Shown: one piece after another, positions 7,866-17,070 of the stretch
Layout: each line of letters begins with the position of its first letter
Position numbering within the stretch: position 1 is the stretch's first letter
From: Gemmatimonadota bacterium
GTDB taxonomy: Bacteria > Gemmatimonadota > Gemmatimonadetes > Palauibacterales > KS3-K002
Length of the DNA stretch: 40,915 nt
NCBI GenBank assembly: GCA_020350785.1
Contig: CP070722.1
Span: forward strand, 386,529 to 427,443
Direction: 5' to 3'
The notes under the pieces: generated by a model
Database searches by the model: none
Seen by the model: only the letters and a program-made list of their open reading frames with translations
What the model was told of the DNA's origin: nothing
Program-made: the position numbers and the translations under genes

Positions 7866-10469
7866 TCACAGAAGCTCCAGAACTTCACGCACGTTGTTAG
7901 AATCCACACGAGAAGCGGCCCAAAGATCACCGACCGCTGCGAGGCGCGCTTCCATACTTCGCACGTTGAACTCCTCGGCTTGAAGATCAGACTCCAGCTC
8001 CTTCCACGTCACAGGCGTCGACACCGTGGCGCCTGGACGCGGACGCACGGAATATGCGGCGGCGACTGTCGAGCCTTTGCGATTCTGCAGGAAGTCCAGA
8101 TAGACTCGGCGGCCGCGTTTTGAGACGACACGTTGAATCGTCGTCAGCTCGGGGTGGCTGCCGGCCACGAGGTTGGCGACAAGCTCGCCCAAGAGCCGCC
8201 CAGTCTCATAGCTGATACCCGCCTGAAGCGGAATCACCACGTGGATGCCTGTGGCCCCGGAGGTCTTCGCGTAACCCCGCAACCCCAGGCGCTCCAGCTG
8301 CTCGCGAACCGCCAGCGCCGCTTCCCGCACCGCCGAGAAGGGCACCCCCTCGCCGGGATCCAGATCCAGAATCGTGTAGTCCATGTCTTCCAAGCTACCC
8401 AGCCGCGATGGCCAGACGTGTTGGGCGATCGCCGCCAACTGAACCGTATACAGCAGCGTGTAGAGGTCTCCGCCGACCACTCGCTCGGCCGGCTCCCCCT
8501 CGACGTCCAGGGTGACCGTGCGCACGCCCTCCGGAATCGGTCCCGGCATGCGCTGCTGATAGAACATCTCCCCTGTGATCCCGTTGGGGTAGCGTTCCAG
8601 GGTGAGGGGGCGATCGGCTAGCACGGGCAGTATGGCGGGTGCGATCGCCAGGTAATACCTAAGAAGCTCACCCTTTGTGACGTCAAGGTCCGGCCAGAAC
8701 ACCTTGGAAAGGTTAGTTAGTTTGAGTCGCCGGCCATCGACGACAACGTCCCCGTCCTGACCGCCGCGCTCCAGTGCGTCGAGCGTTTGTATCAGGGACT
8801 CCATTTCCTTCGTGGACGCGATGGCGGGCCCCGCCCCCCGCTCGCCGGATCCTCGTCCCTCGCGTGACACCAACGAGGGGTCAATATCGTGCCGTAGGCC
8901 CAGGAAGACCGGCTGCCGCAAACGGCCATCCTTCGTCCACTCCTGGAACTTCACCTCCGCCACCAGTTCCGGGCGCACCCAGTGCGCCTCCTGCAGATCG
9001 TCACTGATCTCCACAAAGGGGGATGTGTCCTGTGCCAGGTCGGCCAACTTCTCAGAGATCATCTGCAATTGACCGGTACTGAACCCGCTACCCACCCGAC
9101 CGGCGCAAAGCAGGCTGCTTCGACCGTCTACTTCATCGTAGTAGCCGACGACCAGTGCGCCGAAGCCGCTGCGCCCGCCCTGCGGCTCGGTCCACCCTCC
9201 TACGACGAATTCCTGCCGAGTCAACTCTTTCAGCTTGAGCCAGTCCTGAGTGCGTTCGCCAGAGCGATACCGGCTCTTCAGGCGCTTCGCGACGACTCCT
9301 TCCCAGCCTTCCCGGCGCGCTTTCTGCCTTAGTCGGCGGCCGCTCGCCACATCGTGTCCAACGTAGTGGAGCCTGTGGCCAGCAGATCTCATGAGCCCCC
9401 TCAAACGTTCTTTGCGCTCCGAGAGCGGGAGATCGCGCACATCCTCGCCGTCCAGCCATAGCAAGTCGAAGGCGTACATCTCGGCCGGCTGCAAGCGCGC
9501 CTGTAGCGCTATCTCGCCAGCGTCCCGCAAGTTCAGGCGTCCCTGGAGGTCCCCGAAGCTGGGGCCGCCCTCGGCGGTCGCCGCCACGATCTCACCGTCG
9601 AGAACGAACTCCGACCCGGCTCGCCGAGCGAGCAGCTCGAGTGCCTCCGAGATTTCAGGAAAGACGGCCTCGACTCTCAGGCCGCGACGTGAATAGACGA
9701 ACGTGGCCCCTCTGGGACGTGCCCAACCGACCGCTCGGATTCCGTCAATCTTGAGCTCGAAGCACCAGGCTTCGCCCTCGGGTAACGCTTCACCGATCTG
9801 GGCAAGCATCGGTCGCACGTCCACCGGCGGCTGAGTCGCGCCCTCGGCCCCTGTGTTCGAAAGGCTGTCACCCAAGGCCGGGTCGCTCAGCTCGCGGCCC
9901 GACACCACCGACTGGTGATGACGCTCCACCAATCCCTCGGGCTGGCCGGGCTCGGCGTAGACGTCCCTCTTCTTGATCAACAACCAGTTGTCTTCGTCCG
10001 ACCGCTCCCGTCCCTTGAGCCGCACCAACGTCCAGCGACCGCGCAGCCGCTCACCGTACAGGACGAAGTCCAGTTTCCCACGTCGCACACCGTCACTCAG
10101 CGCCTCGTCCGAGTCGGCCGTTTCCCCCACCGGCTCAAAGTGGCCGCGATCCCAGATGATCACGCTGCCGGCGCCGTACTCGCCCTCGGGAATGATGCCC
10201 TCGAAGCCACCGTACTCCACCGGGTGATCTTCAACGTGCACCGCCAGTCGCTTGGTGTCCGGATCCGCGCTCGGACCCTTGGGAACCGCCCAGCTGACCA
10301 GCGTGCCCCCGATTTCCAGACGCAGGTCGAAATGAGTTCGGCGCGCCGCGTGTTTCTGAACCACGAACCGGCGCGCCGCACCGCTCGTCTCCGGTTCTCT
10401 TGCCCCACCAGCCGGCTCCGGCGTGCGCTTGAAGTCGCGCTTCTCGCTATAGCGATCGATCTCCCCCAA
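7866..10469 (-). CDS. ligD: Multifunctional DNA ligase D (phosphoesterase-ligase-polymerase)
   Basis: LigD is the ATP-dependent ligase of bacterial non-homologous end joining. The 867 residues read in the order seen in Pseudomonas. First comes a 3'-phosphoesterase domain (about 32-170, with HFDLRLE including H46). Second is the ligase domain (about 215-540) with nucleophile K240 in the ELKIDGIR motif I, DGEIV at 291-295 and EGVVAKR at 390-396. Third is the primase-polymerase domain (about 580-860) with catalytic aspartates D702, D704 and D792 and the KTSGATGIHV motif. The only start near the usual N-terminus (YSEKRDFKRTPEP) is a TTG at 10469, one codon after an in-frame stop, so a TTG start is likely. 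It follows ku by 64 bases. Confidence 0.96.
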   Translation of the reverse strand: MGEIDRYSEKRDFKRTPEPAGGAREPETSGAARRFVVQKHAARRTHFDLRLEIGGTLVSWAVPKGPSADPDTKRLAVHVEDHPVEYGGFEGIIPEGEYGAGSVIIWDRGHFEPVGETADSDEALSDGVRRGKLDFVLYGERLRGRWTLVRLKGRERSDEDNWLLIKKRDVYAEPGQPEGLVERHHQSVVSGRELSDPALGDSLSNTGAEGATQPPVDVRPMLAQIGEALPEGEAWCFELKIDGIRAVGWARPRGATFVYSRRGLRVEAVFPEISEALELLARRAGSEFVLDGEIVAATAEGGPSFGDLQGRLNLRDAGEIALQARLQPAEMYAFDLLWLDGEDVRDLPLSERKERLRGLMRSAGHRLHYVGHDVASGRRLRQKARREGWEGVVAKRLKSRYRSGERTQDWLKLKELTRQEFVVGGWTEPQGGRSGFGALVVGYYDEVDGRSSLLCAGRVGSGFSTGQLQMISEKLADLAQDTSPFVEISDDLQEAHWVRPELVAEVKFQEWTKDGRLRQPVFLGLRHDIDPSLVSREGRGSGERGAGPAIASTKEMESLIQTLDALERGGQDGDVVVDGRRLKLTNLSKVFWPDLDVTKGELLRYYLAIAPAILPVLADRPLTLERYPNGITGEMFYQQRMPGPIPEGVRTVTLDVEGEPAERVVGGDLYTLLYTVQLAAIAQHVWPSRLGSLEDMDYTILDLDPGEGVPFSAVREAALAVREQLERLGLRGYAKTSGATGIHVVIPLQAGISYETGRLLGELVANLVAGSHPELTTIQRVVSKRGRRVYLDFLQNRKGSTVAAAYSVRPRPGATVSTPVTWKELESDLQAEEFNVRSMEARLAAVGDLWAASRVDSNNVREVLELL

Positions 10470-10533
10470 ACTTCACGTCCCGGATTGTTTGCCCTCTATT
10501 CGACCTGGGCCATGGAGTCCTTGGCTGGCTGCC

Positions 10534-11349
10534 CTAGCCACCCTCGGCGGCTTGCGGCTCCGCGCGCGCGTGGCGATCGCGTTCGGCCCTTGCCAGGCTT
10601 TCCTTCAGCCTGGCGACCAAGTCCACGACCTCAGTCTCCACTGCCTCTTCCAGCTCCACCCGGGCCACTTCACGACCCTCGATCTTGGCCCGGATGCGCG
10701 CCATCAACTTCTCGTTGTATTCGTCCTTATAGCGCGAAGGCTCAAAGTCAGTGGAAAGCTGGCCAATCAGCTGCCGCGCCATCTCGATCTCTTTGTCGCT
10801 GAGCTCCCGCTCCTCGGGCGTCGCCACCTGACCCACAGGAACGAGCTCATCCTGAAAGCGCATGAGATCGAGCACCAGAACGTCGTCCAGCACTTTTACG
10901 GCGGCAAGGTGCTCGCGGCGTGAGAACACCACCTTCGCTATCGCCACCTTGCCCGTCTCACGCATGGCCTTCCGCAACAAGGTGTAGGCTTTCTCGCCAC
11001 CCGGCTGGACCGCCAGGTAGTACGGCTTTTCGAAATAGCGCGAGTCTATCTCTGACTCGTCGACGAAATCCAGGATGTCGATCGTTCTTGTCACCTGCAG
11101 CGCCACCTGCTTGAAGTCCTCGTCGTCGAGGATCACGTAGTGACCTGGCTCGTACTCGTAGCCCCGGACAAGCTCGTTGTACTCCACCCGCTCCTCGCTA
11201 CCCGGCCGGACCCGCACCGTCTTGACCGGCGAGTTGTCCTTGCCATGCAGCATGCGAAACTTGGGCGTCGTCTCCTGAGTGGCGCTTTCCACACGCACCG
11301 GAATATTCACCAGGCCGAAGCTGATAGCGCCTTTCCAGATTGTGCCCAT
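10534..11349 (-). CDS. ku: Ku protein (bacterial NHEJ end-binding factor)
   Basis: This 271-residue protein begins MGTIWKGAISFGLVNIPV, the signature of bacterial Ku. Ku forms a homodimeric ring that threads onto double-strand DNA ends and recruits LigD. The Ku core covers about residues 1-185, followed by helical C-terminal sequence (ELIGQ/NEKLMARI pattern) and a short tail rich in Arg, Glu and Ala that in other species tunes DNA binding and LigD contact. The ATG at 11349 has GGAGG nine bases upstream. Together with ligD it makes a complete minimal two-gene NHEJ operon. Confidence 0.96.
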   Translation of the reverse strand: MGTIWKGAISFGLVNIPVRVESATQETTPKFRMLHGKDNSPVKTVRVRPGSEERVEYNELVRGYEYEPGHYVILDDEDFKQVALQVTRTIDILDFVDESEIDSRYFEKPYYLAVQPGGEKAYTLLRKAMRETGKVAIAKVVFSRREHLAAVKVLDDVLVLDLMRFQDELVPVGQVATPEERELSDKEIEMARQLIGQLSTDFEPSRYKDEYNEKLMARIRAKIEGREVARVELEEAVETEVVDLVARLKESLARAERDRHARAEPQAAEGG

Positions 11350-11435
11350 AAGCGAAGGCCTCCAGACAGAAAGCGTTAAGATATCGAGGGATACAAGATG
11401 GAGGGTTCAGCCGCGCGGGGCCAGTTTTTTCGCCG

Positions 11436-11450
11436 CCGGACAAAATCCGG
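11436..11450. repeat. Small inverted repeat (CCGGA-N5-TCCGG)
   Basis: A perfect 5-bp inverted repeat with a 5-base A-rich loop, between the end of the YIP1 gene and the start of ku. On the minus strand it is followed by GCGGCGAAAAAAC and so lacks a T-tract. It may act with the larger repeat next to it. Confidence 0.4.
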
Positions 11451-11460
11451 GCCGCCGCAA

Positions 11461-11495
11461 GGTTTTCCACGGTCCGCCCGCGCCCGTGGAAAACC
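11461..11495. repeat. Perfect 12-bp inverted repeat downstream of the YIP1 gene
   Basis: The arms GGTTTTCCACGG (11461-11472) and CCGTGGAAAACC (11484-11495) are exact reverse complements around an 11-base GC-rich loop. The repeat lies 10 bases after the YIP1-gene stop on the minus strand and about 110 bases before the ku start. It could be the operon's transcription end or a protein-binding site; there is no T-tract. The TTTTCCAC core resembles a DnaA box (TTATCCACA). Confidence 0.7.
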
Positions 11496-11504
11496 GCCCC
11501 GGCC

Positions 11505-12323
11505 TCAGGACCCTGCCGCGGGTGCCGTGTCGGCCGTGCCGATGAGCGCGGCCACCAAGAAGCCAAGGATCAGGACGAACGCAAGGAGGCCGACGAACGG
11601 CAACAGGAAGCCCAGCGCCGCTCGCCCGCTGGTGGTGCGCTGAACCTCGCGTACGGCGATGTAGATCAGCACCGTCCCCCAGACCAGACTCAGCAGAGAT
11701 CCGAAGAAGGGCAAAATCGCGAAGGCCGCCGGACCGGCGGAGTAGGCAAGCGCCCGGAAGGTGGCTTCGAAGCCGCGCCGCCCGGCACCCACGATCATCA
11801 GACTGACGTGCAGTACGCCGGCGGCCAGAAACAGCAGGCCCAATGAGACCGGCAGCATCACCGCCAGCGAGAAGAGCGCCATGACGAGGCCTCCGATCAG
11901 CAGGATCAGGGGCTCCTCCGCCTGGCCGCCGCTCAGCGCGCCCTCGACCAACCCCCAGTAGAGGCTGAACAGCAGGGCCACCGCAGAAAGGAGGGCCGCG
12001 TAGCCGAGCGCCGGGCCGAGGCCGGCGCGCGGGGGCAGCTGGCGAAAGAAGGGCACCGGTCTGAAGACGCTCTCACGCCACGTCAGCCAGAGGGCCGCCA
12101 AGAAACCATGGTCCCGGCGCGTCTCCCACGGGGGTGGCCCGCTCCCCACCAACGCCGGGTCGGGGGACCCAGGCGCGCTCTCGAACCTGACCGCCGAGCT
12201 GGGCTCCGGCGAGGCGCCGTAGTGAGGCGGCGGCCCAGCCACCACCCCACAGAAGGGGCAAACACTGTCTCCGGGCAGTATGGGCGCGCCACAGGTGGCA
12301 CAGTTGGCTGGCCCGCTCCTCAT
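11505..12323 (-). CDS. Zinc-ribbon YIP1-family membrane protein
   Basis: This 272-residue protein has an N-terminal zinc ribbon (C8, C11, C22, C25), a Pro/Ser-rich linker to about residue 70, then an amphipathic stretch and about five hydrophobic segments. The arrangement matches bacterial YIP1-domain proteins, whose function is poorly known. Its ATG overlaps the stop of the preceding acyl-CoA synthetase gene as ATGA, so translation is probably coupled. A perfect 12-bp inverted repeat follows its stop codon. The family call rests on the combination of zinc ribbon and multi-pass domain. Confidence 0.75.
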   Translation of the reverse strand: MRSGPANCATCGAPILPGDSVCPFCGVVAGPPPHYGASPEPSSAVRFESAPGSPDPALVGSGPPPWETRRDHGFLAALWLTWRESVFRPVPFFRQLPPRAGLGPALGYAALLSAVALLFSLYWGLVEGALSGGQAEEPLILLIGGLVMALFSLAVMLPVSLGLLFLAAGVLHVSLMIVGAGRRGFEATFRALAYSAGPAAFAILPFFGSLLSLVWGTVLIYIAVREVQRTTSGRAALGFLLPFVGLLAFVLILGFLVAALIGTADTAPAAGS

Positions 12324-14485
12324 TCGGCGGCCGCCCTTCCAGAATGGCCCTGAGGCGGCTCCCCGCCCAGCAGAACGCGGGCGTCCAGCGCCAGCGAGCG
12401 TTCACCCGGTGCGAAGGCGACGAACGGGTTGATGTCCAGCTCACTGATCTGGGGAAAGTCACCCACCATTTGGCTGATCCGCTGAATGGTCTCCTCCAGC
12501 AGCGCCAGATCGACGCCTTTTTCGCCTCTCACGCCCTCGAGCAATCGATAGCCCTTGACCTGACGAACCATCTCGGCCGCGTCGATGTCGGTTACGGGGT
12601 GGACACGGAAAACGACGTCGCCCAACGCTTCCACGTAGATACCACCCAATCCAAACATGATCAACGGCCCGAAGCTCGGGTCGAATGCGGTACCGATGAT
12701 CGCCTCACGACCTCCCTGCACCATCCCTTGAACCAGAACGCCCTCGATCGCCTCGGCCTCGACGCCGTGCTCCGCCAAACGATCCATGATCTCATAGAAG
12801 CCGCCACGCACCTCGCGGGCGGACTGCAGGCCAACAATGACGCCACCGACGTCGGACTTATGCGAGACCGAAGGAGCCATCACCTTGAGGACTACTGGGA
12901 AGCCGACCTCTTTAGCGGCCTGCACGGCTTCGTCAGCGCTGTGCGCCGGTCGGGACGGCACCACCGGAACGCCGTACGCCTCGAGGAGCGCCAGCGCGTC
13001 CGCCTCGTTCAAGCGTAAACGATCGGCGGCCTGGGCGCCTTCCACTATCCGGCTGGCACGCGCGCGATCCACATCCTCGAAGCGACGAACCTCTCCCGCC
13101 GGTCGCTCCAGCCAGCGGCGATAGCGGCTCATCCCTACCAGCGCGCGTACGGCCGACTCCGGGAAGATGAAGGCCGGCACGCTGGCCGCGTGCAGCAGGT
13201 CGCGGCTTTCCTGAAGGCCCTTGCGACCCATCAACACGGCAAAAGCCGGCTGTTCGCGACCGGCCGCCGTGTCGGTGATCGCCCGCGCTACATCCGCCGC
13301 CTGCACGCCCAGCGGCGGAACGAAGGACGCGATGACCGCGTCGACACCCGGGTCCTCGAGAACCGTCTCAAGTACCGCGCGATAGCTGTCGGCATCGGCG
13401 CTGGCGATCATGTCGACCGGGTTGTTTACCGATGCTTCTTCCGGGAGCGACTGGCGTAGCCGCTCACGCGTGCCCTCCGTGAACTCGGCCACCTCGAGAT
13501 GGTGCGACTCCAGGGCGTCGGCTATGATGATGCCGGGGCCTCCCGCGTTGGTGACCACGGCCACCCTATCCCCTTTCGGGAGCGGCGCATTCCCGAATCC
13601 CATCGCCATATCGAACAGCTCCTCCACCGTGTCCACCCGGATGACGCCGCACTGCGCGAAGAGCGCGTCGGTTGCGACATCGCGGCCTGCCAGCGCTCCC
13701 GTGTGGCTGGTCGCCGCCCTGGCGCCGGCACGCGTCCGCGCTGCCTTGACGGCCACCACCGCCTTCTCCTGCGTGACTTCACGGGCGATGCGGGTGAAAT
13801 GCCGCGGGTTACCGAAATTCTCGAGATACATCAGAATGACCGACGTGCGATCGTCGTGCCGCAGGTACTCCAGCACGTCGTTGCCCGAGATGTCGGCCTT
13901 GTTCCCCATGCTGATGAACTTGCTGACGCCGATGCCGTACTCGCGGGCATAGTCGAGGATCGTCACACCCATCGCGCCCGATTGGCTCAAGAAGGCCACG
14001 TTACCGACCGGCGGCGTCGTGGGCGCGAAGGTGGCGTTCATCGAGATCGCCGGATCGGTGTTGAGCACGCCCATGCAGTTCGGACCCACCATGCGCATGC
14101 CATACTTCCGCACCAGCGCCGCCAATTCTCGCTCGCGCGTCACACCCTCGCCGCCGACCTCCCGAAACCCCGCCGAAATCACTACGAGACCGGACACCCC
14201 GGCCGCACCGCATTCCTCCGCCACCTGCAGAACGTGCGCCTTGGGGACCACGATCACGGCCAGGTCCACCGGCCCGGGCACCTCCCGGATGGACGGATAG
14301 GCCCGCATGCTGTGCACAACGCTCGCGTATGGATTGACCGGGTAGACCGCCCCTGCATAGCCGTCCCGCAGGAGGCTGTCGAGGATCACGTAGCCGATGG
14401 TGTCCACCCGCCGGCTCGCACCGATCACCGCTATGGAGCGCGGCTCGAATATCACCTGAAGACTGCCAGCTCTCGACTCGCTCAT
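12320..14485 (-). CDS. Acyl-CoA/acetate-CoA synthetase (ADP-forming), fused alpha-beta
   Basis: This 721-residue enzyme of the NDP-forming acyl-CoA synthetase family interconverts acyl-CoA + ADP + phosphate and the acid + CoA + ATP. In order there are a CoA-binding Rossmann domain (about 10-105), a succinyl-CoA-ligase-like domain (about 150-290) with SQSGA and the phosphorylated histidine H261 in TSHTGALAG, a second ligase domain (about 300-455), and a C-terminal ATP-grasp domain (about 490-710, with VLKVMAPSVSHKSDVGGV). There is no GNAT acetyltransferase domain, unlike the related protein acetyltransferase Pat. The substrate (acetate, propionate or a branched acid) cannot be told. It lies between the phosphatidyltransferase and YIP1 genes in one operon. 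Confidence 0.92.
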   Translation of the reverse strand: MSESRAGSLQVIFEPRSIAVIGASRRVDTIGYVILDSLLRDGYAGAVYPVNPYASVVHSMRAYPSIREVPGPVDLAVIVVPKAHVLQVAEECGAAGVSGLVVISAGFREVGGEGVTRERELAALVRKYGMRMVGPNCMGVLNTDPAISMNATFAPTTPPVGNVAFLSQSGAMGVTILDYAREYGIGVSKFISMGNKADISGNDVLEYLRHDDRTSVILMYLENFGNPRHFTRIAREVTQEKAVVAVKAARTRAGARAATSHTGALAGRDVATDALFAQCGVIRVDTVEELFDMAMGFGNAPLPKGDRVAVVTNAGGPGIIIADALESHHLEVAEFTEGTRERLRQSLPEEASVNNPVDMIASADADSYRAVLETVLEDPGVDAVIASFVPPLGVQAADVARAITDTAAGREQPAFAVLMGRKGLQESRDLLHAASVPAFIFPESAVRALVGMSRYRRWLERPAGEVRRFEDVDRARASRIVEGAQAADRLRLNEADALALLEAYGVPVVPSRPAHSADEAVQAAKEVGFPVVLKVMAPSVSHKSDVGGVIVGLQSAREVRGGFYEIMDRLAEHGVEAEAIEGVLVQGMVQGGREAIIGTAFDPSFGPLIMFGLGGIYVEALGDVVFRVHPVTDIDAAEMVRQVKGYRLLEGVRGEKGVDLALLEETIQRISQMVGDFPQISELDINPFVAFAPGERSLALDARVLLGGEPPQGHSGRAAAE

Positions 14486-14540
14486 GGACTCAAAGATATC
14501 GGCCGGATCGATCCCGCGGGAGAACTCGGCAGCACGCGCC

Positions 14541-15440
14541 TCAGACGCGGGCCCGACGGGCCGCCGCCTGCCGCAAGCACAATACGACGGCCGCCGCGTA
14601 GAGGCTCCCGCCCACCGCCACAGTCAAGAGATACAGCTCGAGGGCGTGGCTCAATCGCCATAATCCGAAGAGCGTGTAGAGATTGAGGGCGAGTATCTGC
14701 GTCCCGGGGCCGAGAACGCTGATCGCCGTCAGTAGCACCCGTGCGTCTCGCATCCCTTCCGCCTCAGCCAGTCGCCCGCGACTCGCGAGGGGACGGGCGG
14801 CCCAGTCGTCCACCCGCTGGACCAGTGCATCCTGCCAGCCGTAGATCCACCTGTAGCCGGCGATCAGAGCGCTCAGTAGCGCCAGCGCCGCGGGGCGGCC
14901 TCCGTAGCGGAGCCGGTCTTCCCCCGTAAGCGATTCTTCGACCCGGCTCGTCGTGTCGCCGCCCCGGCGCGCTCGGTACCGGACGTAGTAGTAGTTGTAA
15001 AGCGAGGCCTGAAGAAGCCCTGACAGCAGCGCCATGACGGCCAGAATGGCCGAGTAGGTCGCCGGACGATGACGGCCAACCGCAACGCCCAAGGCGGCGC
15101 AGACGGCGGCGGCGATGAGAGCATCGGCGTTGGAGTCCAGAAAGCGGCCGATCCGCGACGGACGATTCTGCAGGCGTGCCAAGGAGCCATCGACGGCGTC
15201 CAGGACATTCTTTGCCTGCATCCCCAGAGCTCCGACTAGCGCGTACGCGGCGCCACCCTTTGCGTAGCACAGAGCTGCGGCAAGCCCGATGACGAACCAT
15301 GCACCGGTGACCCAGGGCGCCGTAACACGGCTGGGCTTCAGGGCGTGCGCCAGGGCGACGGCCAGCGGGCGGGCGTAGTCGCTGATATCCAGGAAACGGG
15401 CAGAGTTCGGCACCTTGCCCGGCATGGCTGCTTCAGGCAT
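14541..15440 (-). CDS. CDP-alcohol phosphatidyltransferase family protein
   Basis: This is a 299-residue multi-pass membrane protein with the complete family signature D81-x2-D84-G85-x2-A88-R89-x8-G98-x3-D102-x3-D106, which binds the metal ions and CDP group. Such enzymes transfer a phospho-alcohol from a CDP-alcohol to a second alcohol in phospholipid or inositol-lipid synthesis. At least five hydrophobic stretches are visible. The C-terminal half includes an extra soluble segment (about 160-220) with Arg-rich loops, so it is longer than a typical PgsA. The acceptor is unknown. Start is the ATG at 15440, with another at 15425. It is the first gene of the minus-strand operon and divergent from the PTPS gene by 56 bases. 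Confidence 0.85.
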   Translation of the reverse strand: MPEAAMPGKVPNSARFLDISDYARPLAVALAHALKPSRVTAPWVTGAWFVIGLAAALCYAKGGAAYALVGALGMQAKNVLDAVDGSLARLQNRPSRIGRFLDSNADALIAAAVCAALGVAVGRHRPATYSAILAVMALLSGLLQASLYNYYYVRYRARRGGDTTSRVEESLTGEDRLRYGGRPAALALLSALIAGYRWIYGWQDALVQRVDDWAARPLASRGRLAEAEGMRDARVLLTAISVLGPGTQILALNLYTLFGLWRLSHALELYLLTVAVGGSLYAAAVVLCLRQAAARRARV

Positions 15441-15496
15441 GGCAGTCTAACTTAGAGACGCTGTCCCCTCACTCCAAACGCGGGCGGTTCCGGACA

Positions 15497-15931
15497 ATGA
15501 CAATCGCTTATCTGACACGCGCCATCCACTTCGCCGCCTCGCACCGCTACTACAGACCAGACTGGAGCGACGAGGAGAACCAGCGCCGCTTCGGCGCCGC
15601 CTGCTGGCCAGACGGCCACGGCCACAACTATCGGTGCGAAGTCACCGTCCGCGCTGCACTGGACCCCGCGACCGGCATGGCGATGGACCTGGCCGAGCTC
15701 GACGGCGTCTTGGATGAGGAGGTCCTCCAGCGCTTCCACAACCGGTACATCAACTCCGCGGTCCCCGAGTTCGCTCCCGGCGCCATGCTCCCGACTACCG
15801 AGAACCTCGCCGCCTTCATCTTGGACAAGCTGAGCAGACGCCTGCCCCGCGGTGTCGTCGTGCACCGGGTACGCGTCCAAGAGGACCGTGACCTCTGGTC
15901 GGATGTGTACGGGGCGTCCTCAGAGGGATAG
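15497..15931 (+). CDS. 6-pyruvoyl-tetrahydropterin synthase / QueD family protein
   Basis: This 144-residue protein has the T-fold family zinc histidines H16, H41 and H43 (GHGHNY), the DPATGMAMDL segment shared with animal PTPS, and PTTEN with E102 for pterin binding. Family members act in tetrahydropterin or queuosine (7-deazaguanine) synthesis. Two active-site positions differ. The catalytic cysteine column (FGKC in animal PTPS) reads FGAA, with Cys one place later (C36). The Asp of the LDH motif is Phe80 (RFHNRY). No other queuosine gene is nearby. The activity may therefore differ from both standard reactions. The family assignment is secure. Confidence 0.88.
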   Translation: MTIAYLTRAIHFAASHRYYRPDWSDEENQRRFGAACWPDGHGHNYRCEVTVRAALDPATGMAMDLAELDGVLDEEVLQRFHNRYINSAVPEFAPGAMLPTTENLAAFILDKLSRRLPRGVVVHRVRVQEDRDLWSDVYGASSEG

Positions 15932-15966
15932 GCGACGCGGCCCGGGGTCCAAGCTGGCCCGCCTTC

Positions 15967-17070
15967 CTACTCCATCAGGCGGAGCGGCATCACCAGCGTG
16001 ACGTAGTCATCCTCGCCGCCTACCGGCTGGAAGGTCGCGGGCCGCTCCGGCGCACTCAGCGTGATCTTCACCTCCTCGCTGCCCATGTAGCGCAGGACAT
16101 CGAGCAGATACTGAGCGTTGAATCCGATCTCCAAGGGCGAACCCTTGTAAGAGACCGGCATCTCATCCTCCGCCTCTCCCAGGTCCGGGGTCTGCACCGT
16201 GAGGCCCAAGTTCTCCGCGCTGAAACTCAGCTTCACGCGGTGAGTTTGGTCGGAAGCCACGATTGCCACGCGGCGGATCGCGGCAGTCAGCGCCGCCCGG
16301 TCGGCGAGGCATTCCTTATCCTGGTCCTTCGGTAAGACCTGCTCGTAATTCGGGTAGGGGCCCTCGATCAAGCGGGTGTAGACCTCGGTGCGCTCGCTCC
16401 GGAAGCCCAAGTGACTCTCGGACCTGGCGATCTCCAGCTCGTCCTCCGAGTCGAACAGACGTTCGACCTGCTGCAGCGCCTTCGGAGGTACGATAAGATC
16501 GTCTTCGCCAGAGGCCGTCCCCCCAACCTTCACCACCATCTTTGCCAAGCGATGCCCGTTCGTCGCGACCATCCGCATCTCATCGCCCCGCAGCTGCCAC
16601 AGCACTCCGTTCAGCACCGGGCGCGTCTCTTCGCTCGAGACAGCGAAGCTCGTATGGGCGCTGAGCCTCTGCAGTTCCCCACTCCTGAGCTTCCAGCCCT
16701 TCTCGAAGGGGATCTCCGGGAAAGATGGATACTCATCGCTGGGCAGACTGTTCAACCGAAACCTCGACTTGCCGCACACCACGGCCACACGACCGCCCTC
16801 CGACTGGAGCTGAACCGGCTGGTCCGGGAGCTCCTTGGCAATGTCGGCGATCTTCTTCGCCGGGACCGTGATTGCTCCCTGGCGCTCCACCTCTGCCGGT
16901 GTTTGCACACTCACTGAGATATCGAGGTCGGTGCCGCGAACGCGAAGACGGTCCTCGACTGTTTCAACGAGGATATTGGAGAGGACCGGGAGTGTGGTCC
17001 TGGTGGGAATCGTGGCGGCCACGGCCGACAAGCCTCTTTGGAAATTCTCCCGGGTTACCGTAACCTTCAT
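15967..17070 (-). CDS. dnaN: DNA polymerase III beta subunit (sliding clamp)
   Basis: This is a 367-residue protein with the three-fold clamp pattern. It begins MKVTVTRENF, with LPVLSNILVE in the first domain and SEETRPVLNGVL in the second, and ends VMPLRLME, very like other DnaN C-termini. The clamp rings DNA and tethers the polymerase. It follows dnaA on the same strand across a 347-base spacer, the common bacterial order. The ATG at 17070 fits the family start exactly. Confidence 0.98.
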   Translation of the reverse strand: MKVTVTRENFQRGLSAVAATIPTRTTLPVLSNILVETVEDRLRVRGTDLDISVSVQTPAEVERQGAITVPAKKIADIAKELPDQPVQLQSEGGRVAVVCGKSRFRLNSLPSDEYPSFPEIPFEKGWKLRSGELQRLSAHTSFAVSSEETRPVLNGVLWQLRGDEMRMVATNGHRLAKMVVKVGGTASGEDDLIVPPKALQQVERLFDSEDELEIARSESHLGFRSERTEVYTRLIEGPYPNYEQVLPKDQDKECLADRAALTAAIRRVAIVASDQTHRVKLSFSAENLGLTVQTPDLGEAEDEMPVSYKGSPLEIGFNAQYLLDVLRYMGSEEVKITLSAPERPATFQPVGGEDDYVTLVMPLRLME

